64,000 nucleotides of DNA from Amycolatopsis umgeniensis (lineage in GTDB: Bacteria > Actinomycetota > Actinomycetes > Mycobacteriales > Pseudonocardiaceae). Below the pieces are notes generated by a model, which did not search any database, had not been told where the DNA came from, and saw only the letters and a list, made by a program, of their open reading frames with translations. The stretch lies in assembly GCF_014205155.1 (NCBI RefSeq), contig NZ_JACHMX010000001.1, forward strand, positions 8,494,001 to 8,558,000, in the 5' to 3' direction. Both the position numbers and the translations under genes were made by a program. Below, piece by piece: positions 7,886 to 16,317 of this stretch. Position 1 is the first letter of the stretch; each line of letters opens with the position of its first letter.

Positions 7886-8491
7886 TCAGGCTTTGAGCGC
7901 CTTCATGGTGTCTTCGGCGCTTTTCTTGACCTTGTCCCGCACTTCCTGCTCGACGGTGGGCCACGCCGCGGTATCGCGGGAGATGCCGGTCCCGGTGACG
8001 GTGAGGACCAGCGAGCCGTGCCGGACGAGGTACTTGTAGAGCCACAGGTCGTCGGACACCCACGGCTTCGAGTCGTCGTGCTGCCGGTACAGATACGCCG
8101 CGGTGCCGAGGCCTTCCACGTCGGTGACGGTGAGGTCGGTACCGGGTCCGCTCCGCTTGTCGTCGTTCTTCCGGAAGTCGTCGTACATGACCTTGGCGGC
8201 GGATTCGCCCGACGGATGGATCGCGATGAACGTCGTCAGCGTGACGTAACCGCCGGAACCTTCGAACTCCATCGCGCAGTTCCCGCCTTCGAGCCCGCTG
8301 ACGAGGTTGCTCGGCGTCTTGGACGGGGAGTCCTTGGTGAGGGCCTCGAAGTCGGCCGTGTTCACCACCGCGCACGCGTCGCCGCCGTTGAGACGGTAGG
8401 TGGGCGGCGGCTCGGGTTCGGAGGAGCAGCCTGCGACGGTGGTGACGGCGAGAGCCGCGAGAAGCGCTCCGCGGAGGCGGTGGGCGGGCAT
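7886..8491 (-). CDS. DUF3558-like lipoprotein
   Basis: The 201-residue protein has a lipoprotein signal peptide with lipobox TVAGC and the lipidated Cys at residue 22, then CSSEPEPPPTY. The mature part resembles the DUF3558 lipoproteins abundant in Amycolatopsis: a Cys pair (Cys40 in DACAVV and a Cys in GNCAMEFEG) and alternating beta segments. Function is not established; such proteins are anchored to the outer face of the membrane. It is divergent from the response regulator at 8563, with only 71 bp between starts, so it may belong to that two-component system's signal input or its regulon. This link is inference. Confidence 0.75.
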   Translation of the reverse strand: MPAHRLRGALLAALAVTTVAGCSSEPEPPPTYRLNGGDACAVVNTADFEALTKDSPSKTPSNLVSGLEGGNCAMEFEGSGGYVTLTTFIAIHPSGESAAKVMYDDFRKNDDKRSGPGTDLTVTDVEGLGTAAYLYRQHDDSKPWVSDDLWLYKYLVRHGSLVLTVTGTGISRDTAAWPTVEQEVRDKVKKSAEDTMKALKA

Positions 8492-8562
8492 GACCGGATG
8501 GTGACAGCGGGTTCACCGTGCCATGAGGGCATTTGTGCCCGGCCGTATGGGATCGTGAGCGG

Positions 8563-9240
8563 ATGAGGATCTTGCTCGTGGAGGACGAGCGGCGGCTGGC
8601 CGAATCGCTGCGGGCGGGGCTGAGCGCCGAGGGTTACGCCGTGGACGTCGCGCACAGCGGCCGTGACGCGCTTTGGTACGCCGCCGAACATCCGTACTCC
8701 GCGATGATCCTCGACATCATGCTGCCCGGTCTCAACGGCTACCGCGTCTGCCGAAGGTTGCGCGAACGAGGTGACACCACGCCGATCCTCATGCTGACCG
8801 CGAAAGACGGCGAGGACGACGAGATCGAGGCGCTGGACACCGGCGCCGACGACTTCTTGCCGAAGCCGTTCTCCTATGGTGTCCTGCTCTCCCGGTTGCG
8901 GGCGCTGATCCGGCGCGGGGGAGCGACCAGGCCCGGCACGCTGCGGCTCGGTGATCTCGAACTCGACCAGGCGAGTCACCTGTGTCGCCGCGGCACGGCC
9001 GAGATCCCGTTGACCACCAAGGAGTTCGCGCTGCTGGCGTACCTGATGAAACGGCAGGGCGAGGTGGTCACGAAGGCCGAACTGCTGGAGAACCTCTGGG
9101 ATTTCGCGGCGTCCGCGACCGCGAACCTGGTGGAGGTCCACATGAGCGCGCTGCGGCGCAAGATCGATGTGCCGTTCGGGGCGGAGACGATCCGGACCGT
9201 CCGCGGCGCGGGTTACCACGTGGTGGGTTCCGGTGCGTAG
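8563..9240 (+). CDS. OmpR/PhoB-family response regulator
   Basis: The 225-residue regulator has a receiver domain with the acidic pocket E7/D8, phospho-acceptor Asp51 (LDIMLPG), Thr79 and Lys101 (LPKPF). A winged-helix trans_reg_C domain follows at about 130-225, with ending RTVRGAGYHVV typical of the family. The start is the ATG at 8563 (MRILLVEDE); an in-frame codon at 8533 would add ten residues that the family lacks. It overlaps the histidine kinase by 8 nt, so the two are translated together. A likely target is the direct-repeat region upstream of the acyltransferase (10635-10665). Confidence 0.92.
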   Translation: MRILLVEDERRLAESLRAGLSAEGYAVDVAHSGRDALWYAAEHPYSAMILDIMLPGLNGYRVCRRLRERGDTTPILMLTAKDGEDDEIEALDTGADDFLPKPFSYGVLLSRLRALIRRGGATRPGTLRLGDLELDQASHLCRRGTAEIPLTTKEFALLAYLMKRQGEVVTKAELLENLWDFAASATANLVEVHMSALRRKIDVPFGAETIRTVRGAGYHVVGSGA

Positions 9241-10627
9241 GTTCTGGCGGACCACCCGGTTCCGGGTCGCGCTCACGTCTTTCCTGACGTCGATCATCGC
9301 TCTGGCGGTCGTTTCGGCGTGGCTGGTGCTCGATGCCCAGAACCGGCTGGGCAACGGCGCCGCGCAGGTCGCGAGGGAGCGCGCGGCCGCGATCGTCCAG
9401 GTGCTGAACACCGGTGCCGCTCCGGCGGATCTGCGGCTCCTCGTGCAGGCTTCGGTCTACGAGGTGACCACCCAGACCGGCGAGCGTGTCGCGTCTTGTC
9501 CCGGCCTGCGTTCCGGGTCGATCGTCCCGGACGGAGGCTACGCGTACGGTGACAGTGTCCAGAACCTCAAGCCTGGCGACGTCGATCTCGCCAGGCGGGA
9601 ATCCGGCTTCTGCGCGAGTGCGCTCGGGGAAGATCCAGAGGGGAACGGAGTCCGGCTGCACGTGGCGGCCACCGTGAGCGGTGACAGTAAGTACCGGATC
9701 TACGGAGCCGCCATCGTCGACGAGTCCGGACAGGCGGCGCTCGATGCGGTGCGCATGACGCTTTTCGCGGGAGTCCCGGTCATCGCACTGCTGATCGGGG
9801 TGATCGCGTGGCTCGCGGTCCGCCGGTCGCTGCGCCCGGTCGAGGCGATCCGCTCCGAGGTCGCGGAAATCGGCGCGCACGATCTGTCCCGCCGGGTCCC
9901 GGCCCCGGACAGTGCCGACGAGATCGCGAAGCTCGCGGACACGATGAACACGATGCTCTCCAGGCTGGACACCGCCGTCGGCAGGCAGAGCCGGTTCACC
10001 TCGGACGCGTCGCACGAACTGCGCACCCCGCTGGCCTCCCTGCGGACCCAACTGGAGGTACTCCTCGCGCATCCGGACAGGCTGGACTGGCGCGACGCCT
10101 GCCGAAACGCGCTCCTCGACATCACTCGGCTGCAGGATCTCGTCGCGGATCTCGTGCTGCTCGGCAAACTGGACAACGCGGAACCGGAGCGGCTCGCGCC
10201 GGTGCGACTGTCCGAAGTGGTCGAATCCTGTCTCTCCGGACGGCAGGGTGTCCGCGCGGAGATCGGGGGAGATCCGGTCGTCCTCGGGAATCGCGGGCGG
10301 CTGGAACGTCTGCTGCGCAACCTGGTGGACAACGCGCAACGGCACACCCGGACCGGCGTCGAGGTCGCGGTGTCCACAGTGGACGGCTTCGTCGTGCTGT
10401 CGGTCACCGACGACGGCCCCGGTATCCCCGCCGCGGATCGCGAGCGGGTGTTCGACCGTTTCGTCCGGCTGGACGACGGACGCGCGCGTGACGACGGTGG
10501 TGCCGGTCTCGGGCTGGCGATCGTCGCCGACATCGCCCACGCGCACGGCGGCACGGCCGAGGTCGCCGATTACGACGGCGGGGCCCGCCTCGTCGTCCGC
10601 CTGCCGTCGGCGGAAACGCGAAACTGA
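9233..10627 (+). CDS. sensor histidine kinase (HAMP, HisKA, HATPase_c)
   Basis: The 464-residue membrane kinase has TM1 at about residues 10-32, an extracytoplasmic sensor of about 145 residues, TM2 near 175-197, a HAMP linker, a HisKA domain with SDASHELRTPL (His261), and an ATPase domain. The ATPase domain shows N box LVDNAQRHT, G1 DDGPGIP and G2 GGAGLGLAI. The GTG at 9233 is chosen because it gives VRRFWRTTRFRV just before TM1 and overlaps the regulator stop in GTGCGTAG; an upstream in-frame ATG at 9167 would lie inside the regulator gene. The sensor carries two cysteines (in VASCPGL and GFCASAL) that could pair outside the cell. Signal unknown. Confidence 0.9.
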   Translation: MRRFWRTTRFRVALTSFLTSIIALAVVSAWLVLDAQNRLGNGAAQVARERAAAIVQVLNTGAAPADLRLLVQASVYEVTTQTGERVASCPGLRSGSIVPDGGYAYGDSVQNLKPGDVDLARRESGFCASALGEDPEGNGVRLHVAATVSGDSKYRIYGAAIVDESGQAALDAVRMTLFAGVPVIALLIGVIAWLAVRRSLRPVEAIRSEVAEIGAHDLSRRVPAPDSADEIAKLADTMNTMLSRLDTAVGRQSRFTSDASHELRTPLASLRTQLEVLLAHPDRLDWRDACRNALLDITRLQDLVADLVLLGKLDNAEPERLAPVRLSEVVESCLSGRQGVRAEIGGDPVVLGNRGRLERLLRNLVDNAQRHTRTGVEVAVSTVDGFVVLSVTDDGPGIPAADRERVFDRFVRLDDGRARDDGGAGLGLAIVADIAHAHGGTAEVADYDGGARLVVRLPSAETRN

Positions 10628-10665
10628 AGACGTCTTCAGCTTCCTTAAGCTTCGGTTCAGCGTCC
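10624..10665 (+). promoter_or_regulatory. palindrome plus direct repeats upstream of the acyltransferase
   Basis: CTGAAGACGTCTTCAG (10624-10639) is a perfect 16-bp palindrome overlapping the kinase stop codon. It runs into three TTCAGC/TTAAGC/TTCAGC units starting at 10635, 10645 and 10656, that is 10-11 bp apart. Direct repeats at one helical turn are the normal target of OmpR-type regulators, so the adjacent regulator may drive the acyltransferase from here. A role as a terminator is less likely because the palindrome has no loop. Confidence 0.45.
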
Positions 10666-10684
10666 GGGCCCGAACCTACGGGCC

Positions 10685-11812
10685 ATGTCCGACCTTTCGC
10701 GCCGCTCCTGGTGGCGGCCGCTCAGCCACGCCGACTACCTGGCCTCGTCCTGGTTCCCCGGTCTCACCGGCGTGCGTGCGCTCGCCGCCGTGGCCGTGGT
10801 GTTCTTCCACTACGGAGGCCCCGCGCTGGACCGCTTGCAGGGCTGGATCGCCGTGCAGCTGTTCTTCGTGCTGTCCGGGTTCCTGATCACCACCCTGTCC
10901 CTGCGCGAAGAGGGCCGCACCGGCCGGATCTCACTGCGGGAGTTCTACCTGCGCAGGGTCTTCCGGATCTTGCCCGTGTACTTCCTGCTCCTGGCGTTGA
11001 CCACGCTCGCGGTGATTCTCGGCGGCACCTACCAGAGCAGCAGGCTCGCCGACGCCATGCCGTACTACCTCGTCTTCGGCAACGAACTCGTCGACTTCAA
11101 CACGCCCTATCCGACGTCGTGGTCGCTGGGGGTGGAGGAGAAGTTCTACCTGGTCTGGCCCGCGCTGCTGGTGCTCACCTCGTTCGCGCGAAGCGGGAAG
11201 ACGGCGCTGAGACTGCTGCTCGGCGCGTCGGCCGTCCTCGGCGTGGTGCTGTTCGCGCTGCCGCTGGCTCCGACGCACACCTGGGCGAGCCTTTCGGTGC
11301 ACTACTGCTCGCTGGTCATCGGCTGCCTGCTGGCGATGACGCTCCACCATCCGCGGGGGTTCGCCCTGGTCCGGCCATTGACCAGCCCCGTCGTGGCCAC
11401 GGTGATCGGCTGCGGGTTCGTGGTGCTGCAGTTTTCCGTCGGACCGCTGGCGAAGGCGCTCGGCGGGCACTGGCAGTTCGTGGTCCCGGTGTACGCGGCG
11501 GGCTCGGCGCTGCTGCTCGTGGCCGTCGTTTCGCCGGGGCCGGTCCGGAAACTGCTCTCGAGCAGGCCGATGACCTTCGTCGGCGATCGGTCGTACGCGC
11601 TGTACCTCGCCCAGACAGGCGCCGCCGGGGTGACGGGCTGGCTGCTGCCCAGCGGGTACGCCAAGGCCGCGGCGACCACGGGGGTCGCCCTGCTGTTCGC
11701 CTGTGCGCTGCGCCGGTGGGTCGAACAGCCCGCCATCGCCTACGGCCGGAAGGTGATCGGACGACGAACGCCCGCCGAGCCTCCGATGGAGGCCACGGCG
11801 GGCGCCAGATGA
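10685..11812 (+). CDS. acyltransferase 3 family membrane protein (OafA-like)
   Basis: The 375-residue protein has about ten TM segments and the Acyl_transf_3 hallmarks: FPGLTGVRALAAVAVVFFHY with the active-site His near residue 40, then FFVLSGFLI and the conserved SWSLGVEEKFY. The family transfers acetyl or other acyl groups onto extracytoplasmic sugars, peptidoglycan or glycolipids. The gene follows the two-component pair by 57 bp, and that gap contains direct repeats that look like a regulator site. It may therefore be the output gene of that system, modifying the cell surface in response to the kinase signal (inference). Its last codons contain a strong hairpin (11769-11804). Confidence 0.85.
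   Translation: MSDLSRRSWWRPLSHADYLASSWFPGLTGVRALAAVAVVFFHYGGPALDRLQGWIAVQLFFVLSGFLITTLSLREEGRTGRISLREFYLRRVFRILPVYFLLLALTTLAVILGGTYQSSRLADAMPYYLVFGNELVDFNTPYPTSWSLGVEEKFYLVWPALLVLTSFARSGKTALRLLLGASAVLGVVLFALPLAPTHTWASLSVHYCSLVIGCLLAMTLHHPRGFALVRPLTSPVVATVIGCGFVVLQFSVGPLAKALGGHWQFVVPVYAAGSALLLVAVVSPGPVRKLLSSRPMTFVGDRSYALYLAQTGAAGVTGWLLPSGYAKAAATTGVALLFACALRRWVEQPAIAYGRKVIGRRTPAEPPMEATAGAR
11769..11804. terminator. bidirectional terminator-like hairpin inside a CDS end
   Basis: CGCCCGCCG (11769-11777) pairs with CGGCGGGCG (11796-11804), and inside it GCCTCC pairs with GGAGGC around GAT, leaving a small internal loop. It lies in the last 15 codons of the acyltransferase, 21 bp before the end of the convergent MFS gene. 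It could stop transcripts from both sides. Confidence 0.55.
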
Positions 11813-11824
11813 GCTGGTCCGTCG

Positions 11825-13267
11825 TCAGTGGTGTGCGGCCACGGCGCCGGCGCTCTTCTTGACGAACAGCGAACCGACGAACGCGGCCAGTCCGACGCAG
11901 CCGGCGACCATGAACGTGGTGCGGATACCCGCGGCGTCGGGGCTGGCCGACCCGGCCGTCGTCGTACTCGCCGTGGCCACCGCGATGAACACGGCGGTGC
12001 CGAGCGCGCCGGCGAGCTGCTGCAGGGTGGCGAGGATCGCGCTGCCGTGTGAATACAGGTGCTCGGGCAGCGAACCGAGGGACTCGGTCATCAGCGGCGT
12101 CATCATCAGGCCGAGACCGCCCATCAGGAGGACGTGGATGGCGATGACCGCGACCAGCGGAGATCCCGCGCCGAGCAGGGCGAACAGCCACAGCGAGACC
12201 GCCATCGCGGCCGCGCCGGGGATGACCAGGGGCCGGGGGCCGAAGCGGTCGTACAGCGCGCCGACCGGGCGGCCGAGCAGCCCGAGGACCAGACCGCCGG
12301 GAAGCACCGCGAGCCCGCTGACGAACGTGCTGGTGTGCAGGACTGTCTGCAGGTACAGCGGGAGCAGGATCGCCGCGGCGCCGAGCAGGCACATGAACAG
12401 CAGTGCCGTCAGCACCAGCGAGACGATGAAACTGCGATGGGTGAACGGGCGCAGGTCCAGCAGCGCGCGGTCTTCCTTCTGCAGGCGCAACTGGCGCCAG
12501 GTGAACACCGCGAGCGCCACGACCCCGACGACGATCGGCACCCACGGCGGCACCGGCTGGTGCCCGCCCGCCGACTCGCCGGACGTCGAGAGGCCGTACA
12601 ACACGCCGCCGAAACCGACGGCGGACAGGATCACCGACAGCACGTCCAGCGGAACCTTGCGGGTCTCGCTCTCGAGCTTCAGCCGCAGCATGCCGACCAC
12701 CAGCGCGGCGATCGAGAGCGGCAGAACGATCCAGAACATCCAGCGCCAGCCGAGCGAGGAGAGCACCGCGCCGCCGATGGTCGGGCCGATGGCGGGGGCG
12801 ACCGCGATGACGATGGTGATCGTGCCCATCGTGGCGCCGCGTTTCTCGACCGGGACCAGGCGCATCACCGTCGTCATCAGCAGCGGCAGCATGACCGCTG
12901 TACCGCAGGCCTGGATCACCCGGCCGGTGAGCAGCAGGCCGAAGCCCGGCGCGAGCGCGCTGACCAGCGTGCCGGTGCTGAACAGGGTCAGCGAGGCGAG
13001 GAAGACCTGGCGCGGGGTGAACCGTTCGAGCAGGAACCCGGTGATCGGGATGACGACCGCCATGGTGAGCAGGAAGCCACTGGTCAGCCACTGCACGGTG
13101 GTGGTCGGGACCTTGAGGTCGACGGTCAGGTCACGCAGCGCGACGCTCAGGATGGTCTCGTTGAGGATCATCACGAACGCGGAAAGGACCAGGACCCCGA
13201 TCAGGAGCCCGGCGCTCGCCGGTGCCCTTTCCTGGTCGCGGGTGGTTTCGGGCAGGGTCTCGGTCAT
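11825..13267 (-). CDS. DHA2-family MFS multidrug exporter
   Basis: The 480-residue protein is a 14-TM drug:H+ antiporter: TM1 at about 20-40 includes the motif D1-like LNETILSVAL, and motif C reads AVAPAIGPTIGG at about 152-163. The segment WRWMFWIVLP and the loop after TM5 match EmrB/LfrA-type exporters. The ATG at 13267 follows an AGGAGC ribosome site. Its upstream region holds a perfect 8-bp inverted repeat (13364-13385), but no regulator gene is adjacent, so control is presumably in trans. It shares this 187-bp gap with the divergent MDMPI-type gene. Substrate unknown. Confidence 0.88.
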   Translation of the reverse strand: MTETLPETTRDQERAPASAGLLIGVLVLSAFVMILNETILSVALRDLTVDLKVPTTTVQWLTSGFLLTMAVVIPITGFLLERFTPRQVFLASLTLFSTGTLVSALAPGFGLLLTGRVIQACGTAVMLPLLMTTVMRLVPVEKRGATMGTITIVIAVAPAIGPTIGGAVLSSLGWRWMFWIVLPLSIAALVVGMLRLKLESETRKVPLDVLSVILSAVGFGGVLYGLSTSGESAGGHQPVPPWVPIVVGVVALAVFTWRQLRLQKEDRALLDLRPFTHRSFIVSLVLTALLFMCLLGAAAILLPLYLQTVLHTSTFVSGLAVLPGGLVLGLLGRPVGALYDRFGPRPLVIPGAAAMAVSLWLFALLGAGSPLVAVIAIHVLLMGGLGLMMTPLMTESLGSLPEHLYSHGSAILATLQQLAGALGTAVFIAVATASTTTAGSASPDAAGIRTTFMVAGCVGLAAFVGSLFVKKSAGAVAAHH

Positions 13268-13363
13268 TTGTTTAGGGCTCCTGGAAGGGCGCGGTCGCGA
13301 AAAGGCGAGGCTGATCTACGGTTCAGTCTGCCTGTGCCGGTCGGTGTGTGTCACGTCGATTTC

Positions 13364-13385
13364 CGTAGTGAGTACGGTCACTACG
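13364..13385. promoter_or_regulatory. candidate TetR-type operator
   Basis: CGTAGTGA (13364-13371) and TCACTACG (13378-13385) are perfect arms separated by GTACGG, giving a 22-bp dyad typical of TetR-family sites. It lies 97 bp upstream of the MFS start and 70 bp upstream of the divergent MDMPI gene. No TetR gene is present within several kilobases. Confidence 0.6.
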
Positions 13386-13454
13386 CTCAGAGCGGAAACC
13401 GGGTCCGCACGTGAGCGGAACGGATTTTCGGCCCCATCACGATAAAATCGCGTC

Positions 13455-14306
13455 GTGACCAGAGCGATCACGGCTGATCAATGGCGGTCGGCTCGACGCG
13501 CCTTTCGGGTGACGGGAAGGCGATTCGCCGAACTGGTGACCGGCGTTCCGGATCCCGGTGCGATGGTCACCGCGGAGTGGACGGTGGCCGACACCGTTGC
13601 CCATGTCGCGATGATCGCGAAGATGTACAGCTCGCTGGTGCGGCCGGACAGCGCGCCGCTTTTGGACGCCCGTGGGCAAGGGCAGGTCGAAAAGACCACT
13701 GTGGATACGGTTTCCGTGCTGAACACCTTGGTACTGGCGGATTTCCCCGAACGCGACATCGGCGTGCTGGTGACGGGGTTGCTCGCTGACATCGAGGAAG
13801 TGCTGCGAGTGACGGAGGGCGCCGACCCGGCGACCCCGCTGGACTGGCTCGGGGAATCGAAAGTGCCACTGGCCGGTGTCCTCGCGCACCTGGTCAACGA
13901 ACTGCAGATCCACGGCTGGGACATCGCCAAGGCGCTGAAACTGCGGTGGACGATGCCGCCGGCCGACGCGGCGTTGTTCTTCGACCTCTTCATGGTGGGC
14001 GTGCTGACACACGGCACCGGGCATCTTCTCGACACCGACGAACCGCCTCGCGAAAGGCGTATCGCCGTGGCCTTCCGCTCGGCGTACACGGCTCCGGTCG
14101 TACTGGTGCTGCATCGGGGACGGGTCACGGTCGAGGAGCCCGGCGGCCCGGTCGACGCGCGGATCGCGTTCGATCCGCCGTCGCTGAACTTGATGCTGTT
14201 CCACCGGGTCGGCAAGGCGCGGACCGTGCTGACGCGCAAGATCGTCGTCAGCGGTCGTCGACCTTGGTTGCTGCCCGCGTTCCTGCGGGTGGTGCGGTTG
14301 CCCTAG
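13455..14306 (+). CDS. maleylpyruvate isomerase N-terminal/DinB-like protein (MDMPI family)
   Basis: The 283-residue protein has an N-terminal MDMPI/DinB four-helix bundle (about 1-170), with the His in WTVADTVAHVAMI and the pair ELQIHGWDIAKAL that in this superfamily bind a metal. A C-terminal region of about 90 residues resembles the SCP2-like part of mycothiol-dependent enzymes. Relatives include mycothiol-dependent maleylpyruvate isomerase and mycothiol S-transferases, which suits a mycothiol-making actinomycete. The actual substrate is unknown. The GTG at 13455 is preceded only by a weak ribosome site. Divergent from the exporter, it might take part in the same detoxification response (inference). 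Confidence 0.75.
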   Translation: MTRAITADQWRSARRAFRVTGRRFAELVTGVPDPGAMVTAEWTVADTVAHVAMIAKMYSSLVRPDSAPLLDARGQGQVEKTTVDTVSVLNTLVLADFPERDIGVLVTGLLADIEEVLRVTEGADPATPLDWLGESKVPLAGVLAHLVNELQIHGWDIAKALKLRWTMPPADAALFFDLFMVGVLTHGTGHLLDTDEPPRERRIAVAFRSAYTAPVVLVLHRGRVTVEEPGGPVDARIAFDPPSLNLMLFHRVGKARTVLTRKIVVSGRRPWLLPAFLRVVRLP

Positions 14307-14340
14307 TGGGTGGTGAGACGCTCGCGGAGCTGCGATTTGA

Positions 14341-14397
14341 GGTCCGTGAAGGCCTCCTTCCCTACCTTCAGGGTAGGCAAGGAGGCCTTCACGGACC
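14341..14397. repeat. nested-hairpin intergenic repeat, copy 2
   Basis: Perfect 19-bp arms at 14341-14359 and 14379-14397 share the core sequence of copy 1 (5905-5959). The loop again contains the internal CTACC/GGTAG stem. It lies in the convergent gap between the MDMPI gene and the secreted protease, consistent with a bidirectional terminator. A run of ten or so C residues follows on the protease side (14401-14417). Confidence 0.85.
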
Positions 14398-14428
14398 GAA
14401 CCCCCGATCCCCCCCCCACGCACCGGCC

Positions 14429-16234
14429 TTAAAGCGTCAGCGACCAGGTGTCGAGAACTCCCGTGTCACCAGGGCCGTAGTCGGTGACACGCAGCTGCCA
14501 CTTCCCGCCCGCCGGGGACGACGCGCCGGGCACCGAGAACGTCCGCGCGCCGTTCCAGGCCGTGCACGCCGAACCGCCGCTGTACTTGAGCGCGTAGGCC
14601 TTGCCCTTGGGATCCACGAGCGTCACGCCGAGGTCCTCGGCGCAGGTGTGCCGGATCGTCACCGAAAGCGCGAGCGACGTCGCGGCCTGTCCGGAGAGTG
14701 TCGACGTCACCGGGCTGAACACCTGCTGATAGTCGCGGATCGCGAAGTCGGTGTCGTTGCTCAGCGTCCGGCCGCCGCTGTTGCCCGGCTGCGTCTTGGC
14801 GGACACGACACCGCTCGCGGGCGACACGTTCCCTGCCGCGTCACGGGCCTTCACGGTGAAGGCATAGGAGGTGTCCGGGCTGAGACCGCTCACGGTGGCG
14901 CTGGTCCCCGTCGCGGACGTCGCCAGCGTCGAGCCGTTGTAGACGTCGTAACCCGTGACACCGACGTTGTCCGTGGCCGCGTCCCAGGCCAGCGAGACAC
15001 TGTCGGTCGTCGTGCCGGTGGAGCGCGCGTTGCCGGGTGCGGTGGGCGCGGTGGTGTCACCGTTGCCGCCGCCCGTCACCAGCGTCAGGTTCCACTTGGT
15101 CAGCGCTTCGATCACCGGCTGGAAGATCGACATGTCCCCGTCGCTCGGGTTCGGCACGCACTGCGACGGGCCGCCGTCGTGCAGGCCGACCGCCTTGGTG
15201 CCGAGCAACCAGCCGCCGCCCGAGTCGCCGCCGAGCGAACACGCCGTCGTCCAGGTGAGGTCCTCGATGATCAGCCCGCCGCCGTAGTCGACGGATTTGT
15301 GCGTGTACTTCACCTCGCCGCACTTCCACTTCGACGTGTTGCCGGAGTGACAGACCCGGTCGCCGACCATCGCCTCGGCCGAGCCGCTGATGGTGACGGC
15401 GGGCTCGCCCCAGGTGTTGACGGCCGCCGAGAGTTCCCAGCCGGGCTGCGTCACCGCGACGACGCCCATGTCGCCTTCGCGGGCGTTGACGCTGCGCGTC
15501 CCGCCGACGTTCGACGTGCCGATGCGGTTCTGCTGACTCTGCGCGCCATAAGCGGCCTGATCACGGTCGTTCGTGCAGTGCCCGGCGGTGAGGAAGTGCT
15601 TGCCACCCGCCGAATCGGTCGCGCCGAACCCGACCGAACAGTTGCTCTCACTGCCCGGCCACCACGGGCTGCCGGTTTGGATCGTGCCCGCCTGCTGCCG
15701 CGGCGAAGACCCGGTTTCGGTGATCCGCACGCCAAGATTCCTTGCCTGCGAAAGGAAACTCTCGGTCTCGGCGGTCTTGCGTGCACGGTCGACCGAGACG
15801 CCGACCTCGTTGTTCCGGACGTCGACGCCCCAGCCGAACACGCCGGGCACACCGTCGCCGACGAGCGCGCGGACGGCTTTGTCGGTCCGGTCGAGATCAG
15901 CCTTGGTTCGGGACACCAATCGCGTCTCGGCGCCGGTTGCCTTTGCCGCGTCGGCGTCCGCGGTGTTCGTGACGGCGAGCGTGAGCTTGCCGGTGGCCGC
16001 GTCGAACCACTGCCCGGCGGTGCGGGCGCGCAGCCCGGCGGGCAGTGACGCGGCCAGCCGGTGGGCTTCGTCCTGCGCCGCGAGCTGGGACTTCGCCTCG
16101 GAGACGGTCAACCCGAACGCGGCGGCCACCCCGTTCACCTCGGCGTCGGGATGGGCCGGTGAAGCGGCTTGAGCCGTCGGGCTGAGCCCCAGTGTGGCCA
16201 AAGCCACGAGGCTCAGATAGGAAAGGACTCGCAT
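14429..16234 (-). CDS. secreted S1 (alpha-lytic type) serine protease with Fn3 and P domain
   Basis: The 601-residue precursor has a signal peptide (cleavage near TAQAA, residue 24) and an inhibitory pro-region of the alpha-lytic protease type to about residue 185. The chymotrypsin-fold domain follows with His219 (LTAGHC), Asp255 (GDMGVV) and Ser338 (GGDSGGG). Cysteine pairs of this subfamily are visible (NCSVGFG with GHC; VCHSGN with KCGEV). A fibronectin type III domain lies at about 395-485 and a proprotein-convertase P domain closes the protein (about 495-601). Such enzymes are exported as zymogens and degrade proteins outside the cell. The ATG at 16234 is chosen over GTG at 16240 because GAGGAG then lies 5-6 nt upstream. 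The P domain on an S1 protease is a less common attachment. Confidence 0.92.
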   Translation of the reverse strand: MRVLSYLSLVALATLGLSPTAQAASPAHPDAEVNGVAAAFGLTVSEAKSQLAAQDEAHRLAASLPAGLRARTAGQWFDAATGKLTLAVTNTADADAAKATGAETRLVSRTKADLDRTDKAVRALVGDGVPGVFGWGVDVRNNEVGVSVDRARKTAETESFLSQARNLGVRITETGSSPRQQAGTIQTGSPWWPGSESNCSVGFGATDSAGGKHFLTAGHCTNDRDQAAYGAQSQQNRIGTSNVGGTRSVNAREGDMGVVAVTQPGWELSAAVNTWGEPAVTISGSAEAMVGDRVCHSGNTSKWKCGEVKYTHKSVDYGGGLIIEDLTWTTACSLGGDSGGGWLLGTKAVGLHDGGPSQCVPNPSDGDMSIFQPVIEALTKWNLTLVTGGGNGDTTAPTAPGNARSTGTTTDSVSLAWDAATDNVGVTGYDVYNGSTLATSATGTSATVSGLSPDTSYAFTVKARDAAGNVSPASGVVSAKTQPGNSGGRTLSNDTDFAIRDYQQVFSPVTSTLSGQAATSLALSVTIRHTCAEDLGVTLVDPKGKAYALKYSGGSACTAWNGARTFSVPGASSPAGGKWQLRVTDYGPGDTGVLDTWSLTL

Positions 16235-16317
16235 GCGCACTCCTCGAATCGAAAAGCAGGTGCGCCGACGGTAAATCCCTTACCGCATGAAATTGTAGAT
16301 CCGCGAGTCGTTAACAA

